Assembly (NCBI RefSeq): GCF_009796745.1
Contig: NZ_CP047024.1
Location: 2,542,001-2,606,000, forward strand
Direction of reading: 5' to 3'
Source of the DNA: Paraglaciecola sp. L1A13
Lineage (GTDB): Bacteria > Pseudomonadota > Gammaproteobacteria > Enterobacterales > Alteromonadaceae
Length of the DNA: 64,000 bases
A program made the translations under genes and the position numbers. This document shows positions 8,552-16,265 of this stretch, piece after piece (the first letter of the stretch is position 1; every line of letters starts with the position of its first letter). Below the pieces are notes generated by a model. The model ran no database searches. It saw nothing but the letters and a program-made list of their open reading frames with translations, and was not told where the DNA came from.

Positions 8552-9769
8552 ATGATAGCAATAACAACTTTTGGAGCTGCGTTGACTTTTCCCATCAAAA
8601 AAAGCATTCAAGCTAACCATACTCAAGAGGTAGTGGATGCCAATGCCCAGCTAAAAGCATTACTTAATGCAGCGGTCGATGCCATTATTATCATTGATCA
8701 CCTTGGCTCTATCGAATTATTCAATGCTGCTGCACAAAGAATGTTTGGTTACCAATCATCGGAAGTGGTTGGCAATAATATAAGAATGCTTATGCCGGAA
8801 CCTTATCGAAGGGAACATGACCAATATTTACGTAATTACATGGAAACGAACGATGCAAAAATAATAGGCACTGGGCGCGAAGTCAGAGCGTGTAAGAAAA
8901 ACGGCGAAATTTTCCCTATCGAATTATCTGTTGGCGAAGTGATAGAGTCTAGTCACAAGCAATTTGTTGGTATTATTCGCGATATTTCAGAACAGGTCAA
9001 AGCGCGCTCAGACGCTATTGTCAATCGTGAGCGATTAGCCCACGTTACACGTCTTAGCACCATGGGGGAAATGGCCGCGGGTATCGCACATGAGATAAAC
9101 CAACCTTTGTCTGCCATAAGCAGTTATGCCCAAGCCTGCAAAAATATGCTCGACCGTTCAGCGAATATTCCTAATACAAGCGCCCAACAACAAAAGTTAA
9201 GCGAAACCTTAGAGAAAATCAGCAGCCAAGCTCGTCGCGCTGGTGAAGTCATTCGTAGGTTACGGGGGTTCGTTAAAAAACGGAATGCGCAGCGTGAATA
9301 TATTGACCTTAATGTGTTAGTTAAAGATACCATCGAACTTGCCAAAGTTGATACACGCTTACTGGATCACGGTATATCGTTGAGCCTAACAACATCTCCG
9401 TCCCCACTGTTACTTATTGATGAAATACAAATCCAGCAAGTGCTGTTTAACCTTATACGCAATGCAATAGACGCAATGGAAGACCAGCCCACTGAGCAGG
9501 TGAATATCCATTCTCAATGGGTTGATACACAATACATTGAAGTGTCGATAACAGACACCGGTTATGGCATATCAACAGAAAATCTTGAACGTCTATTTCA
9601 CCCATTTTTTACCACCAAAGAAACTGGAATGGGGATGGGTTTACCCATTTGCCAATCAATTATACAATCTCATGGTGGTGAACTTAAACATCGAGCTGGT
9701 AAAGTAAAAGGCAGTGTATTTTCATTCACCCTGCCAGCGAAACCTATTGTTAATAATAAACAGGATTGA
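8552..9769 (+). CDS. fixL: FixL-type oxygen-sensing histidine kinase (haem PAS)
   Basis: 405 residues, no clear membrane helix. PAS domain about 33-145 follows rhizobial FixL closely: the proximal haem ligand is H89 in EHDQY and the distal arginine is R109 in IIGTGR, both in register with FixL (H200 and R220 of Bradyrhizobium). HisKA with phospho-histidine H180 (GIAHEINQPL), then HATPase with the N box and G boxes (MGMGLP). A stop codon 13 bases upstream in frame fixes the start at 8552 or later; the ribosome site is weak. The partner gene starts 10 bases downstream. Oxygen binding should switch the kinase off. Confidence 0.87.
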   Translation: MIAITTFGAALTFPIKKSIQANHTQEVVDANAQLKALLNAAVDAIIIIDHLGSIELFNAAAQRMFGYQSSEVVGNNIRMLMPEPYRREHDQYLRNYMETNDAKIIGTGREVRACKKNGEIFPIELSVGEVIESSHKQFVGIIRDISEQVKARSDAIVNRERLAHVTRLSTMGEMAAGIAHEINQPLSAISSYAQACKNMLDRSANIPNTSAQQQKLSETLEKISSQARRAGEVIRRLRGFVKKRNAQREYIDLNVLVKDTIELAKVDTRLLDHGISLSLTTSPSPLLLIDEIQIQQVLFNLIRNAIDAMEDQPTEQVNIHSQWVDTQYIEVSITDTGYGISTENLERLFHPFFTTKETGMGMGLPICQSIIQSHGGELKHRAGKVKGSVFSFTLPAKPIVNNKQD

Positions 9770-9779
9770 GATAGCGAAT

Positions 9780-10418
9780 ATGAAATGCCACGCCACGCCC
9801 GCAATGTTGAAGCAAGTTGTGCATATCATTGATGATGACGAAGCCGTATTGGACTCATTAAGCATGTTGCTTGATTCTGTGGGTATTGAAAATGCAATCT
9901 ACTCAAATGCACAAACATTCTTAAATACTCATCAAGAGGAAACGATAAGAACGTTAGCTGGATGTATTGTGCTAGATGTGCGCATGCCAGGTATGAGCGG
10001 AATGGAGTGTCAGCAACAATTAGAAAAACTAAAGTGTTCCCTACCCGTTATTTTTGTCACCGGCCATGGCGACGTTCCCATGGCAGTAGAAGCCATGAAG
10101 AAAGGTGCAATTGAATTCATTCAAAAACCGTTTCGAGAACAGGAGTTACTCGATTGTATTCAACATGCACTGGAAATGAACAAAGCTGAACATGAACGCG
10201 CTTCTCGCTTATTAGATATTGATAAGCGCCGAGAGACGCTAACTAAACGTGAAAATGAAGTGATGCAAAGGGTCATCGCAGGACAAGCCAATAAGGTGAT
10301 TGCCTGCGAATTAAATTTAAGTCAACGAACGATAGAAATTCATCGCTCAAATGTGATGGACAAAATGCAAGTTAACTCTCTTGCGGAATTGGTCACCTTG
10401 GCATTGATTAAAGAGTAA
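9780..10418 (+). CDS. fixJ: FixJ-family response regulator
   Basis: 212 residues from ATG 9780; the in-frame extension to 9714 overlaps fixL and is not expected. Receiver domain with acidic pocket D18-D20, phospho-acceptor D66 (VLDVRMPG), switch T94 and K116 (QKPF). LuxR-type HTH at about 150-212 (LTKRENEVMQRVIAGQANKVIA). Cognate partner of the preceding FixL. In rhizobia FixJ~P activates fixK, which encodes an FNR-like activator; here an FNR gene lies 20 kb away, but no FixJ site was identified. Confidence 0.9.
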   Translation: MKCHATPAMLKQVVHIIDDDEAVLDSLSMLLDSVGIENAIYSNAQTFLNTHQEETIRTLAGCIVLDVRMPGMSGMECQQQLEKLKCSLPVIFVTGHGDVPMAVEAMKKGAIEFIQKPFREQELLDCIQHALEMNKAEHERASRLLDIDKRRETLTKRENEVMQRVIAGQANKVIACELNLSQRTIEIHRSNVMDKMQVNSLAELVTLALIKE

Positions 10419-10466
10419 TCAACTGTGCATGCAAGATGCACAGCATTGAGTTTTTATTGGTGTAAT

Positions 10467-10480
10467 TTGATCTAGCGCAA
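10467..10480. promoter_or_regulatory. Degenerate FNR-like site before the third receiver gene
   Basis: TTGATCTAGCGCAA keeps the whole left half-site and three of five right positions. It lies 49-62 bases before the TTG start at 10529. Weak on its own, but consistent with the perfect boxes nearby. Confidence 0.35.
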
Positions 10481-10528
10481 CTGTGTTTATGTATAAGGGT
10501 ATATCTTTCAAGAGAACATTAATTATTC

Positions 10529-10960
10529 TTGTCGAACGCATCAATGCCCAGTAAAAATGCCAATTTTTCTAGCCAACCGGTCATATATATTGTTGACCAC
10601 CACAAGAGTGCGCTTTTGGCATTGTCAGCGTTGCTCGCCCCTCTTAATGTGTCGATAAAATGTTTCACCAGTGCAGAACTCTTCTTAAACCATGAAATCA
10701 GCAGTGAAGCGGTTTGTTTGATACTCGAAGCGCACTTGAACGAGAAAAGAGAAAGCGGTATAGAATTATTGGAAGGCCTCGTTCAACAAGGCCAGCATAT
10801 TCCAACCATTGTACTGGCCAGTTCCAGTGACATTCCTACCGCAGTACGTGCTATGCGCGCCAGCGCTATAGATTTTATCGAGAAACCTTACATTGAACAT
10901 TTATTAGTGCAAAAGGTTACAGAAATCGTACACCAATCTACCTTAACCAAAATGAATTAG
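10529..10960 (+). CDS. Stand-alone receiver-like protein with Glu at the phospho-acceptor site
   Basis: 143 residues from a TTG at 10529 (AAGAGAAC upstream); ATG 10544 is the alternative. It aligns to FixJ receivers along its whole length (DIPTAVRAMRASAIDFIEKPY) and has no output domain. The acidic pocket is reduced to D23-H24-H25, and the phospho-acceptor aspartate is replaced by E67 (CLILEAHL), while the lysine before the Pro-Tyr is kept. It therefore probably cannot be phosphorylated normally and may act as a constitutively active-like or decoy partner of FixL/FixJ. That role is inference. Confidence 0.72.
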   Translation: MSNASMPSKNANFSSQPVIYIVDHHKSALLALSALLAPLNVSIKCFTSAELFLNHEISSEAVCLILEAHLNEKRESGIELLEGLVQQGQHIPTIVLASSSDIPTAVRAMRASAIDFIEKPYIEHLLVQKVTEIVHQSTLTKMN

Positions 10961-11211
10961 TCATCCATTCTTGCGTTTATAAGGCACAAACGATTAAATT
11001 AATTAATCCACAGGCGTTAAAGAAAAACACAAATAGTGAGATATCCAGACAACATTTATATTTGCTTTCGGTATTTGGCAGGAGTTGCAGTAATGGGTAT
11101 AAACATTATATAGAAAGTGGCGCACATGCTTAATTTGAATTAAACATGTGCCGAGCAGAGCTTAATTATTTGTCACTCATGATATTTTAAACGGTTGATA
11201 AATTCAGCTGG

Positions 11212-11634
11212 TTAGACTTTAACTGCTAACACATCACATTTAACGCCGTGTAGCACGCCATTTGCGGTTGAGCCTAACAATAACTTAAGCCCACTTTGAC
11301 CATGAGTACCGATAACAATTAGATCAGCGTTAATTTTTTCTGCATAACGATGAATTTCATCAGCGGGCGCACCGACTGAAACATGGGTATTTTCTTCAGG
11401 TACCCCAGATGTAACAGCAATTTCCTTTAGGCGAGCTTCTGATTGTCCTTGGATATTAAGTAATTCGTCATTCTCAAAGTTAATACCATAGGGTTCGAAG
11501 TACAATTGAGTAAACGAGACATATAGTAAATTCAAATCAGATGGATCGCTTGCCATTGCTAAAGCCTTGTTTAATACAAGGTTTCCTGAGCTATTAATAT
11601 CCAACGCGACAAGTATTTTTTTATAACCATGCAT
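11212..11634 (-). CDS. Single-domain universal stress protein (UspA family)
   Basis: 140 residues, one Usp domain. The nucleotide-binding signature GTHGQSGLKLLLGSTANGV near residues 108-126 fits G-2x-G-9x-G-S/T, so it belongs to the ATP-binding group. The N-terminal strand MHGYKKILVALDI is normal. A perfect FNR box sits 91-104 bases upstream, with a TAATATAGT-like -10 region placed for class II activation. Low-oxygen induction of usp genes by FNR/Anr is well known in Pseudomonas. Confidence 0.9.
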   Translation of the reverse strand: MHGYKKILVALDINSSGNLVLNKALAMASDPSDLNLLYVSFTQLYFEPYGINFENDELLNIQGQSEARLKEIAVTSGVPEENTHVSVGAPADEIHRYAEKINADLIVIGTHGQSGLKLLLGSTANGVLHGVKCDVLAVKV

Positions 11635-11724
11635 AACTTTTCTCCCTAGATACTGGTTTTAATCGTTGTCAAAATTGACAAGCGACTGAATAACTATATT
11701 AAAGCGCATTATTGAAAAAAGCGC

Positions 11725-11738
11725 TTGATCTGCATCAA
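11725..11738. promoter_or_regulatory. FNR box, perfect match (usp promoter)
   Basis: TTGATCTGCATCAA, ten of ten positions. Centre at 11731.5, about 41 bases before the start site predicted from a -10-like element near 11690-11697 on the minus strand. Confidence 0.85.
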
Positions 11739-11985
11739 CGAACTAAGTTTATTTAGGGTCTAACGTATACAAAATGTTATTAAAAGGATTAACGCCAACG
11801 TCATAAAATTACTGATAAGGATAGATGAGGTATAAACAAAATAAGAGGTGTCCACATTTGGTCCGACACTTTGAGTTTATAGATTTAGACTTGCTACGAC
11901 AGAGTGCTATGAGCGAAAACCGGGCACAAAGAAAATAGTCTGGTAGTGTGGACGTAGGTCAGTTTTAGATTCCGAGCGGACGTTA
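11739..11985. other. Gene-free stretch between usp promoter and rhomboid operon end
   Basis: No convincing reading frame. A pair of short inverted repeats, GTCCACA (11850-11856) and TGTGGAC (11947-11953), bounds a block of about 100 bases that could be a decayed mobile fragment, but nothing else supports this. Confidence 0.3.
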
Positions 11986-12013
11986 GCCAACAACCTAATT
12001 AAAGGCTGTTGGC
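11986..12013 (-). terminator. Terminator-like hairpin after the rhomboid gene
   Basis: GCCAACAACC / GGCTGTTGGC with one mismatch and an 8-base AT loop, starting 11 bases past the stop at 12025. No T-run follows on the minus strand, so termination would need another factor. Confidence 0.45.
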
Positions 12014-12024
12014 ATTCAATAAGG

Positions 12025-13113
12025 TTAGCGCTTCACTTTTACTTCTTGACTATTAAGCACAGCCAACAGCGGGTTAGCACCAAGCACTTGCTTTTTAAAA
12101 GCCACCCCGATAGCGATGCCTGCAATAAACCCACCGATATGAGCCCAATAAGCTACGCCACCTTCGCTATCATCAGACAAATAAAGGCCTAGAATATTGA
12201 TAAGCAGCCAAAGTCCAAAAAATATCGTTGGGCTAACTTTTTTCTGATAAACAATAATCATCACCGTTAAACTTGCATGCCTAAACCATAATAGGTACAT
12301 ACCAAACAAACCGGCAATAGCTCCACTAGCCCCTACCACAGGAATAAATGAGCTTGTATTAGCTAGAGTTTGAGCAGCAACAGCAGCCAAACCGCACAAA
12401 GTATAATAAAAGATAAATTTACCGTGTCCGAGAGCGTCTTCTAAATTGTCACCTATGATATACAAGAAATACATGTTTCCTAATAGATGCATTACCCCTG
12501 CATGCATAAACATGTGCGAAATTAATGTCCATAGCTGCTGTCCATGACTGACTTGGTCAGGATGTAAAGCAAAGTTATCAAAAGCATAAGAGTCGTCAAT
12601 AACCCCAAAAGTATAACTAACAAAGAAGAGTAGATTTAAAAAAACTAAAGAATACATAGCCCAAGGCGTTTGTTTGGGCTTTAAGTTGTATTCCACTGGC
12701 ATTTGGGACAAAATTTGAAATAACCATGTACGCTTTTGAGTAGGCTTGTCTAATTCTAATAAGGCTTTTGCTATTGCAGGAGAATGGGTCACTTTTTCCA
12801 ATTCATCTTTGTCTAACCACACACCACTGCAGCTAGGACAGGCATCAACTTCAACTTCAAACCCCGACATCAGATAATATCGAAATAGCTTGGTATCACA
12901 AACATGACAATGCCGTTCTGATGCGCCAAGCATTTCCCCCAAAGCCTCTTCTAAAACAACTTTCGAATGACCATTATCAGCCACAGATAAAGCATCGTTT
13001 AGTTCACCGGCCTCTAGCCAGATACCATTACAGTCTTGGCATTGCTCAACTTCCTGTTGATGGAATACATGCTTATCCATTGAAGAGCTTACACAATTAG
13101 GACATTTTTCCAT
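12025..13113 (-). CDS. Rhomboid intramembrane serine protease with N-terminal paired zinc ribbons
   Basis: 362 residues. Two TFIIB-like zinc ribbons open the protein: C4/C7 with C25/C28 and C69/C72 with C92/C95, each followed by the GIWL/GVWLD motif. A GlpG-like membrane domain follows from about residue 150: HMFMHAGVMHLLGN (oxyanion-side histidines and Asn213), catalytic S263 in GASGAIAG, and catalytic H325 in WAHIGG. The combination is much larger than plain GlpG. The zinc ribbons may recruit substrates or sense zinc; this is inference. It overlaps nothing but starts 2 bases after the next gene, so the two form an operon. Confidence 0.88.
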   Translation of the reverse strand: MEKCPNCVSSSMDKHVFHQQEVEQCQDCNGIWLEAGELNDALSVADNGHSKVVLEEALGEMLGASERHCHVCDTKLFRYYLMSGFEVEVDACPSCSGVWLDKDELEKVTHSPAIAKALLELDKPTQKRTWLFQILSQMPVEYNLKPKQTPWAMYSLVFLNLLFFVSYTFGVIDDSYAFDNFALHPDQVSHGQQLWTLISHMFMHAGVMHLLGNMYFLYIIGDNLEDALGHGKFIFYYTLCGLAAVAAQTLANTSSFIPVVGASGAIAGLFGMYLLWFRHASLTVMIIVYQKKVSPTIFFGLWLLINILGLYLSDDSEGGVAYWAHIGGFIAGIAIGVAFKKQVLGANPLLAVLNSQEVKVKR

Positions 13114-13115
13114 GG

Positions 13116-13733
13116 CTATGCTCCTTCACTATCCGTCAAAGGGCTAACATCAATACCAGCTTCAACTAATTCATGGTGTAGCTGAGTATAATGACGAATA
13201 AGATCACTCAGAGCGCCATCAGTTACTTTTTTATTGAGCGCTAACAACAAACTCGAACCATGCTTAGGCCCAAATTGATTACCTTCCATTTTTTTAATAA
13301 TCAGCGCAACTTCAGAATTATATCGACGGATTGCAGAGAGAATGTCGCTTGGGGTTTCTAATGCGTTTGGAGAATACTTCATACTTTCCCAAACAAAATC
13401 GCTGACAACGGGACGATTAGCCTTTATGTCATAAATAGGTTTGTTTTGAAGCAGGTCTGCATAGGCATTCAGGGCGATGATATTATCATCGAGCTCATCT
13501 GCCAAAGCGTGTTGTAGATAATAGTTTTTTTCTTTGCTATTTAAATTTTCAAACAATAATGCTTGCGACAAACCTTCTTGTGCGGCTAAATAAACGCCCA
13601 CCACGGTCGCAATAACCATAAATATTTGTCCGACCCAAAATCCAGTTTTAACTAAGTCAGAATTATCCAATTTTATGACTGGTTGTTGCCTTTTGATGTT
13701 TGGTGCGGGGGATTTGGGTGTTGCAGAGTCCAT
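13116..13733 (-). CDS. Unrecognised membrane-anchored protein, operon partner of rhomboid protease
   Basis: 205 residues. A polar N-terminus of about 32 residues precedes one strong membrane helix (about 33-52, GFWVGQIFMVIATVVGVYLA); the rest is a soluble, helix-rich domain. No known family is recognised. It is the first gene of the two-gene operon and ends 2 bases before the rhomboid ATG. A single-pass protein next to a rhomboid could be a substrate or a partner; there is no direct evidence. Confidence 0.75.
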   Translation of the reverse strand: MDSATPKSPAPNIKRQQPVIKLDNSDLVKTGFWVGQIFMVIATVVGVYLAAQEGLSQALLFENLNSKEKNYYLQHALADELDDNIIALNAYADLLQNKPIYDIKANRPVVSDFVWESMKYSPNALETPSDILSAIRRYNSEVALIIKKMEGNQFGPKHGSSLLLALNKKVTDGALSDLIRHYTQLHHELVEAGIDVSPLTDSEGA

Positions 13734-13869
13734 CTCTTCTCACTTCTGTTATATGCTGTTTAGGTAATATTACTTCGAGGGTTATTTCCACGAAATGATA
13801 TCATAAACGCATGATTTATCGATGAATCACTATGCAAATTAAGGGATTAGATAATATCGCCGCGGTATA

Positions 13870-15240
13870 AAAAGATAGACACCCATATTAAAAATGGTGA
13901 ATTTTGAGGGCTGAACTAGACTTGATGTGTATCTCATTTTTATCAGGTAGATGGATTATGCCTCAACCTCGAAAAAGCCAAATTAGTTTAATCGATACCC
14001 CTTATTTTATTCACAACATCCATGTCGTTCACTTCTTCGAAGCCAGCTAAAGCTGTTCAAATTTTATTCCCGATAAATTTGTCATTGTGTTTCCCGGTGT
14101 GTGCGACGTTCTTTCTTGTGTGGTACGGCAGCCGCGCTGTTGATAAGTATTCTGGCCAGAGCTACGAGCATCGCCGTGGTTGGGTAGAAGAACGTTTACT
14201 GTTTTTATCTACGGTATTTTCCATCGACATTTGTGCCTATGCCGTCATGAATAATCACACGCATGTGGTGCTATGTGTGGATAAAGCGTTGGCTGATAAT
14301 TGGGATAGCGATGAAGTGTTGAGGCGCTACCACAAGCTACACAGAGGCACATTGCTGACCCAGAAGTTTATGAACGGCGATACGCTGAGCCAAGGAGAGC
14401 TAATCACCTTTGATGAGACCGTTGAAACCTATCGGCAACGTTTGTACGACATAAGCTGGTTTATGCGTGACTTGAATGAGCATATTGCTCGCGAAGCCAA
14501 TAAAGAGGACGGCTGTACCGGTCGTTTCTGGGAAGGACGATTTAAGTCGCAAGCACTACTAGATGAAAGTGCTGTGCTAGCGTGCATGGCGTATGTGGAT
14601 TTAAACCCTATCCGTGCCAAAATAGAAAAAACACCCGAAACGTCAAAATACACAAGTATAAACAAGCGAATTCATGCTGCTAAAAATCAACAGTCACAAC
14701 CAAGTGTTTTAATGCCCTTTGTAGGGAATTCTCGTGAAGAAATGCCCAAAGGTATCGCGTATTCGCTCAAAGACTATTGTGAGCTTGTCGATACCACTGG
14801 CCGATGTATAAGGGACGATAAAGCCGGTCATAACGATAATACCCAAAACCCTATCCTACAAAGATTAGGATTAGACTCTGCTCAGTGGTTAACCTTAACC
14901 ACTGAGTTCGAGAAACACTTCTGCTACGCTGCGGGCGCAGAGCAAATGATGAATGCATTTAAACGCCACACCCATCATCAACGGCTGCGAGGAATGACCA
15001 AAGCGAAAGAATTGTTAAAGCACGCCTAAATCAATTCCGAACATTACATATCATGCATATCTTGTAGCCTACTCCCTCGCCTGCGATTTCACCTTACGCT
15101 AATTTTCTCCTTCAACGCTCAATATTTCAGTAAAAATGTTCAATCTACCGAGCCAAAATCATTCTAATTATTTCAGGGTAGTTCCATCTTGAATATGGGT
15201 GAAATTATTATCTAAATAATTACAATGGGTGTCTTTGTAA
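13870..15240 (+). mobile_element. IS200/REP-associated Y1 transposase element, inactive copy
   Basis: A Y1-transposase gene lies between inverted end sequences AGACACCCAT (13877-13886) and ATGGGTGTCT (15225-15234), each next to further hairpin-forming ATGGGTG/CACCCAT repeats. Such imperfect palindromic ends are what TnpA-REP/IS200-type enzymes recognise. The right end abuts the group II intron remnant at about 15240-15247. Confidence 0.65.
13958..15029 (+). pseudogene. Y1 (HUH) transposase, 5' end broken by insertion and frameshift
   Basis: The body (from about 14110) is an intact-looking Transposase_17 protein: HUH motif NNHTHVVL near residue 85 of the open frame and a catalytic-tyrosine region MAYVDLNPIRAK. 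The family start, MPQPRKSQISLIDTPYF, is present at 13958 but in another frame. It is separated from the matching CVSRCVRRSFLCG segment by about 70 extra bases, and a one-base shift follows before VDKYSGQSYEHRRGW. A start at 14022 would make 335 residues with an unrelated N-terminus. I therefore call it disrupted. Confidence 0.72.
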
Positions 15241-15246
15241 TATAAC

Positions 15247-15674
15247 TGGGGCGTGTCGATGCACTACCAACTCTTTAAAATCAGCCAATATTTACGTGGC
15301 TGGATTAACTACTTTGGTATTGCCAACAGCTATCAACAATGCGTGGATTTAGATCATTGGATCAGGCGCAGAGTCAGAATGGCTTATTGGCGGCAGTGGC
15401 GTAAGCCACGTACCAAAGTAAGGAATTTAATGAGATTAGGTGTGCGAGTACAAGCAGCAGTTGCCTGTGGCATCACCAGCAAAGGACCATGGCGCAGTGC
15501 GAAATCCCCTGGGATCAATCAGGCTTTGTCACTTGATTACTTAAAATCCGAAGGGCTTTATTCGTTACGTGATGGTTGGATTGCGCTTCACTATCCTAAG
15601 TGAAACGCCCTGTGCGGAGCCGCATGCAGGGTGTTGTGGGGGCTGGAGGTTAGAGACCTCCGGCTACCCGATTA
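15247..15674 (+). mobile_element. 3' tail of a group II intron, inserted at an attC site
   Basis: Contains the end of an intron-encoded maturase followed by RNA domains V and VI. The domain V-like stem is at about 15605-15632 (CGCCCTGTGCGG paired with CGCATGCAGGGTG). The domain VI stem is at about 15637-15669 (GGGCTGGAGGTT with ACCTCCGGCTACCC). The intron ends at or near CCCGATT, directly before ATAAGGCAT, which is the inner half of the third cassette's attC core. Everything upstream (domains I-IV, reverse transcriptase) is gone at the junction with the transposase element. It lies on the strand opposite to the cassette genes. Confidence 0.8.
15253..15603 (+). pseudogene. Group II intron maturase, C-terminal fragment
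   Basis: 116-residue frame matching only the end of intron-encoded reverse transcriptases: the maturase X domain ISQYLRGWINYFGI and the IRRRVRMAYWRQWRKPRTK stretch, then GPWRSAKSPG. The reverse-transcriptase active site is absent. The reading frame continues a few codons left (WGVSMHYQ resembles the family's RGVSMHYQ) before a stop at the transposase-element junction. Confidence 0.85.
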
Positions 15675-15690
15675 TAAGGCATTTTCAGTC

Positions 15691-16155
15691 TCATGGCTCT
15701 AATACTTCATTTCCTAGCTGTTGAACAATAGAGTGTATTTTTTCATAACTTCCGCTAGTCAATTCAAGACATTTATTATTCAAGTTATTAGTACAAATAA
15801 AATAACCATAGAAATCAAATCCAACCAATTTTGAAAGAACTACTGTGTGAGTTAAATCACCAATTTTTTTAGAATTCTGTGATACAAATTTCATGTCCGA
15901 CTCATCAGGCATTTCCTTCAACCTCTGTTTCAGTTCAGCAATCGATAGATTTGATTTAGCTTGGAAACCTATGCTGATGCCATCAGAGTATTCTTCATTT
16001 TCATTTCTACAGCTAAAATTGAAGCTTTTATCATCTCTGTAATAAAATGTGCAGTTTTCCGGAAGATCAATTTCGTTTTCAAATATCCAAATTTTCGTAT
16101 TCGAATGCGCACTAAAGGAGAAAAAAATTAGTACTGCTAAAAAAATATACTTCAT
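15691..16155 (-). CDS. Integron cassette 3: secreted protein of unknown function
   Basis: 154 residues with a clear signal peptide (MKYIFLAVLIFFSFSAHS, cleavage after SAHS-like site near 18-19) and a soluble remainder holding five cysteines, which suggests disulfides in the periplasm or outside. No family recognised. The gene begins 12 bases after the core of attC2 and ends 16 bases before the intron junction, the usual tight packing of a gene cassette. Its composition is AT-richer than the flanking chromosomal genes. Confidence 0.72.
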   Translation of the reverse strand: MKYIFLAVLIFFSFSAHSNTKIWIFENEIDLPENCTFYYRDDKSFNFSCRNENEEYSDGISIGFQAKSNLSIAELKQRLKEMPDESDMKFVSQNSKKIGDLTHTVVLSKLVGFDFYGYFICTNNLNNKCLELTSGSYEKIHSIVQQLGNEVLEP

Positions 16156-16166
16156 TTAATCATGCC

Positions 16167-16265
16167 TTATAACGCCTCATTCAGAGGCAAATAATTGTTG
16201 GTTAAAATAGCGACGCAGGAGCAAAAGCCAACTGTTATGTCTCCTGCTGAAATGACTTGTTAGGC
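16167..16265 (-). repeat. attC site between cassettes 2 and 3
   Basis: Read on the minus strand it runs from GCCTAAC (core at 16259-16265) to GTTATAA (core at 16167-16173), about 99 bases, with internal self-complementary arms (GCAGGAG/CTCCTGC). The cassette-2 stop TAA (16260-16262) lies inside the first core. The bases after the second core (GTTATAAGGCAT) match the reverse complement found at the end of cassette 3 (ATGCCTTATAA), as expected for circular cassette insertion. Confidence 0.75.
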
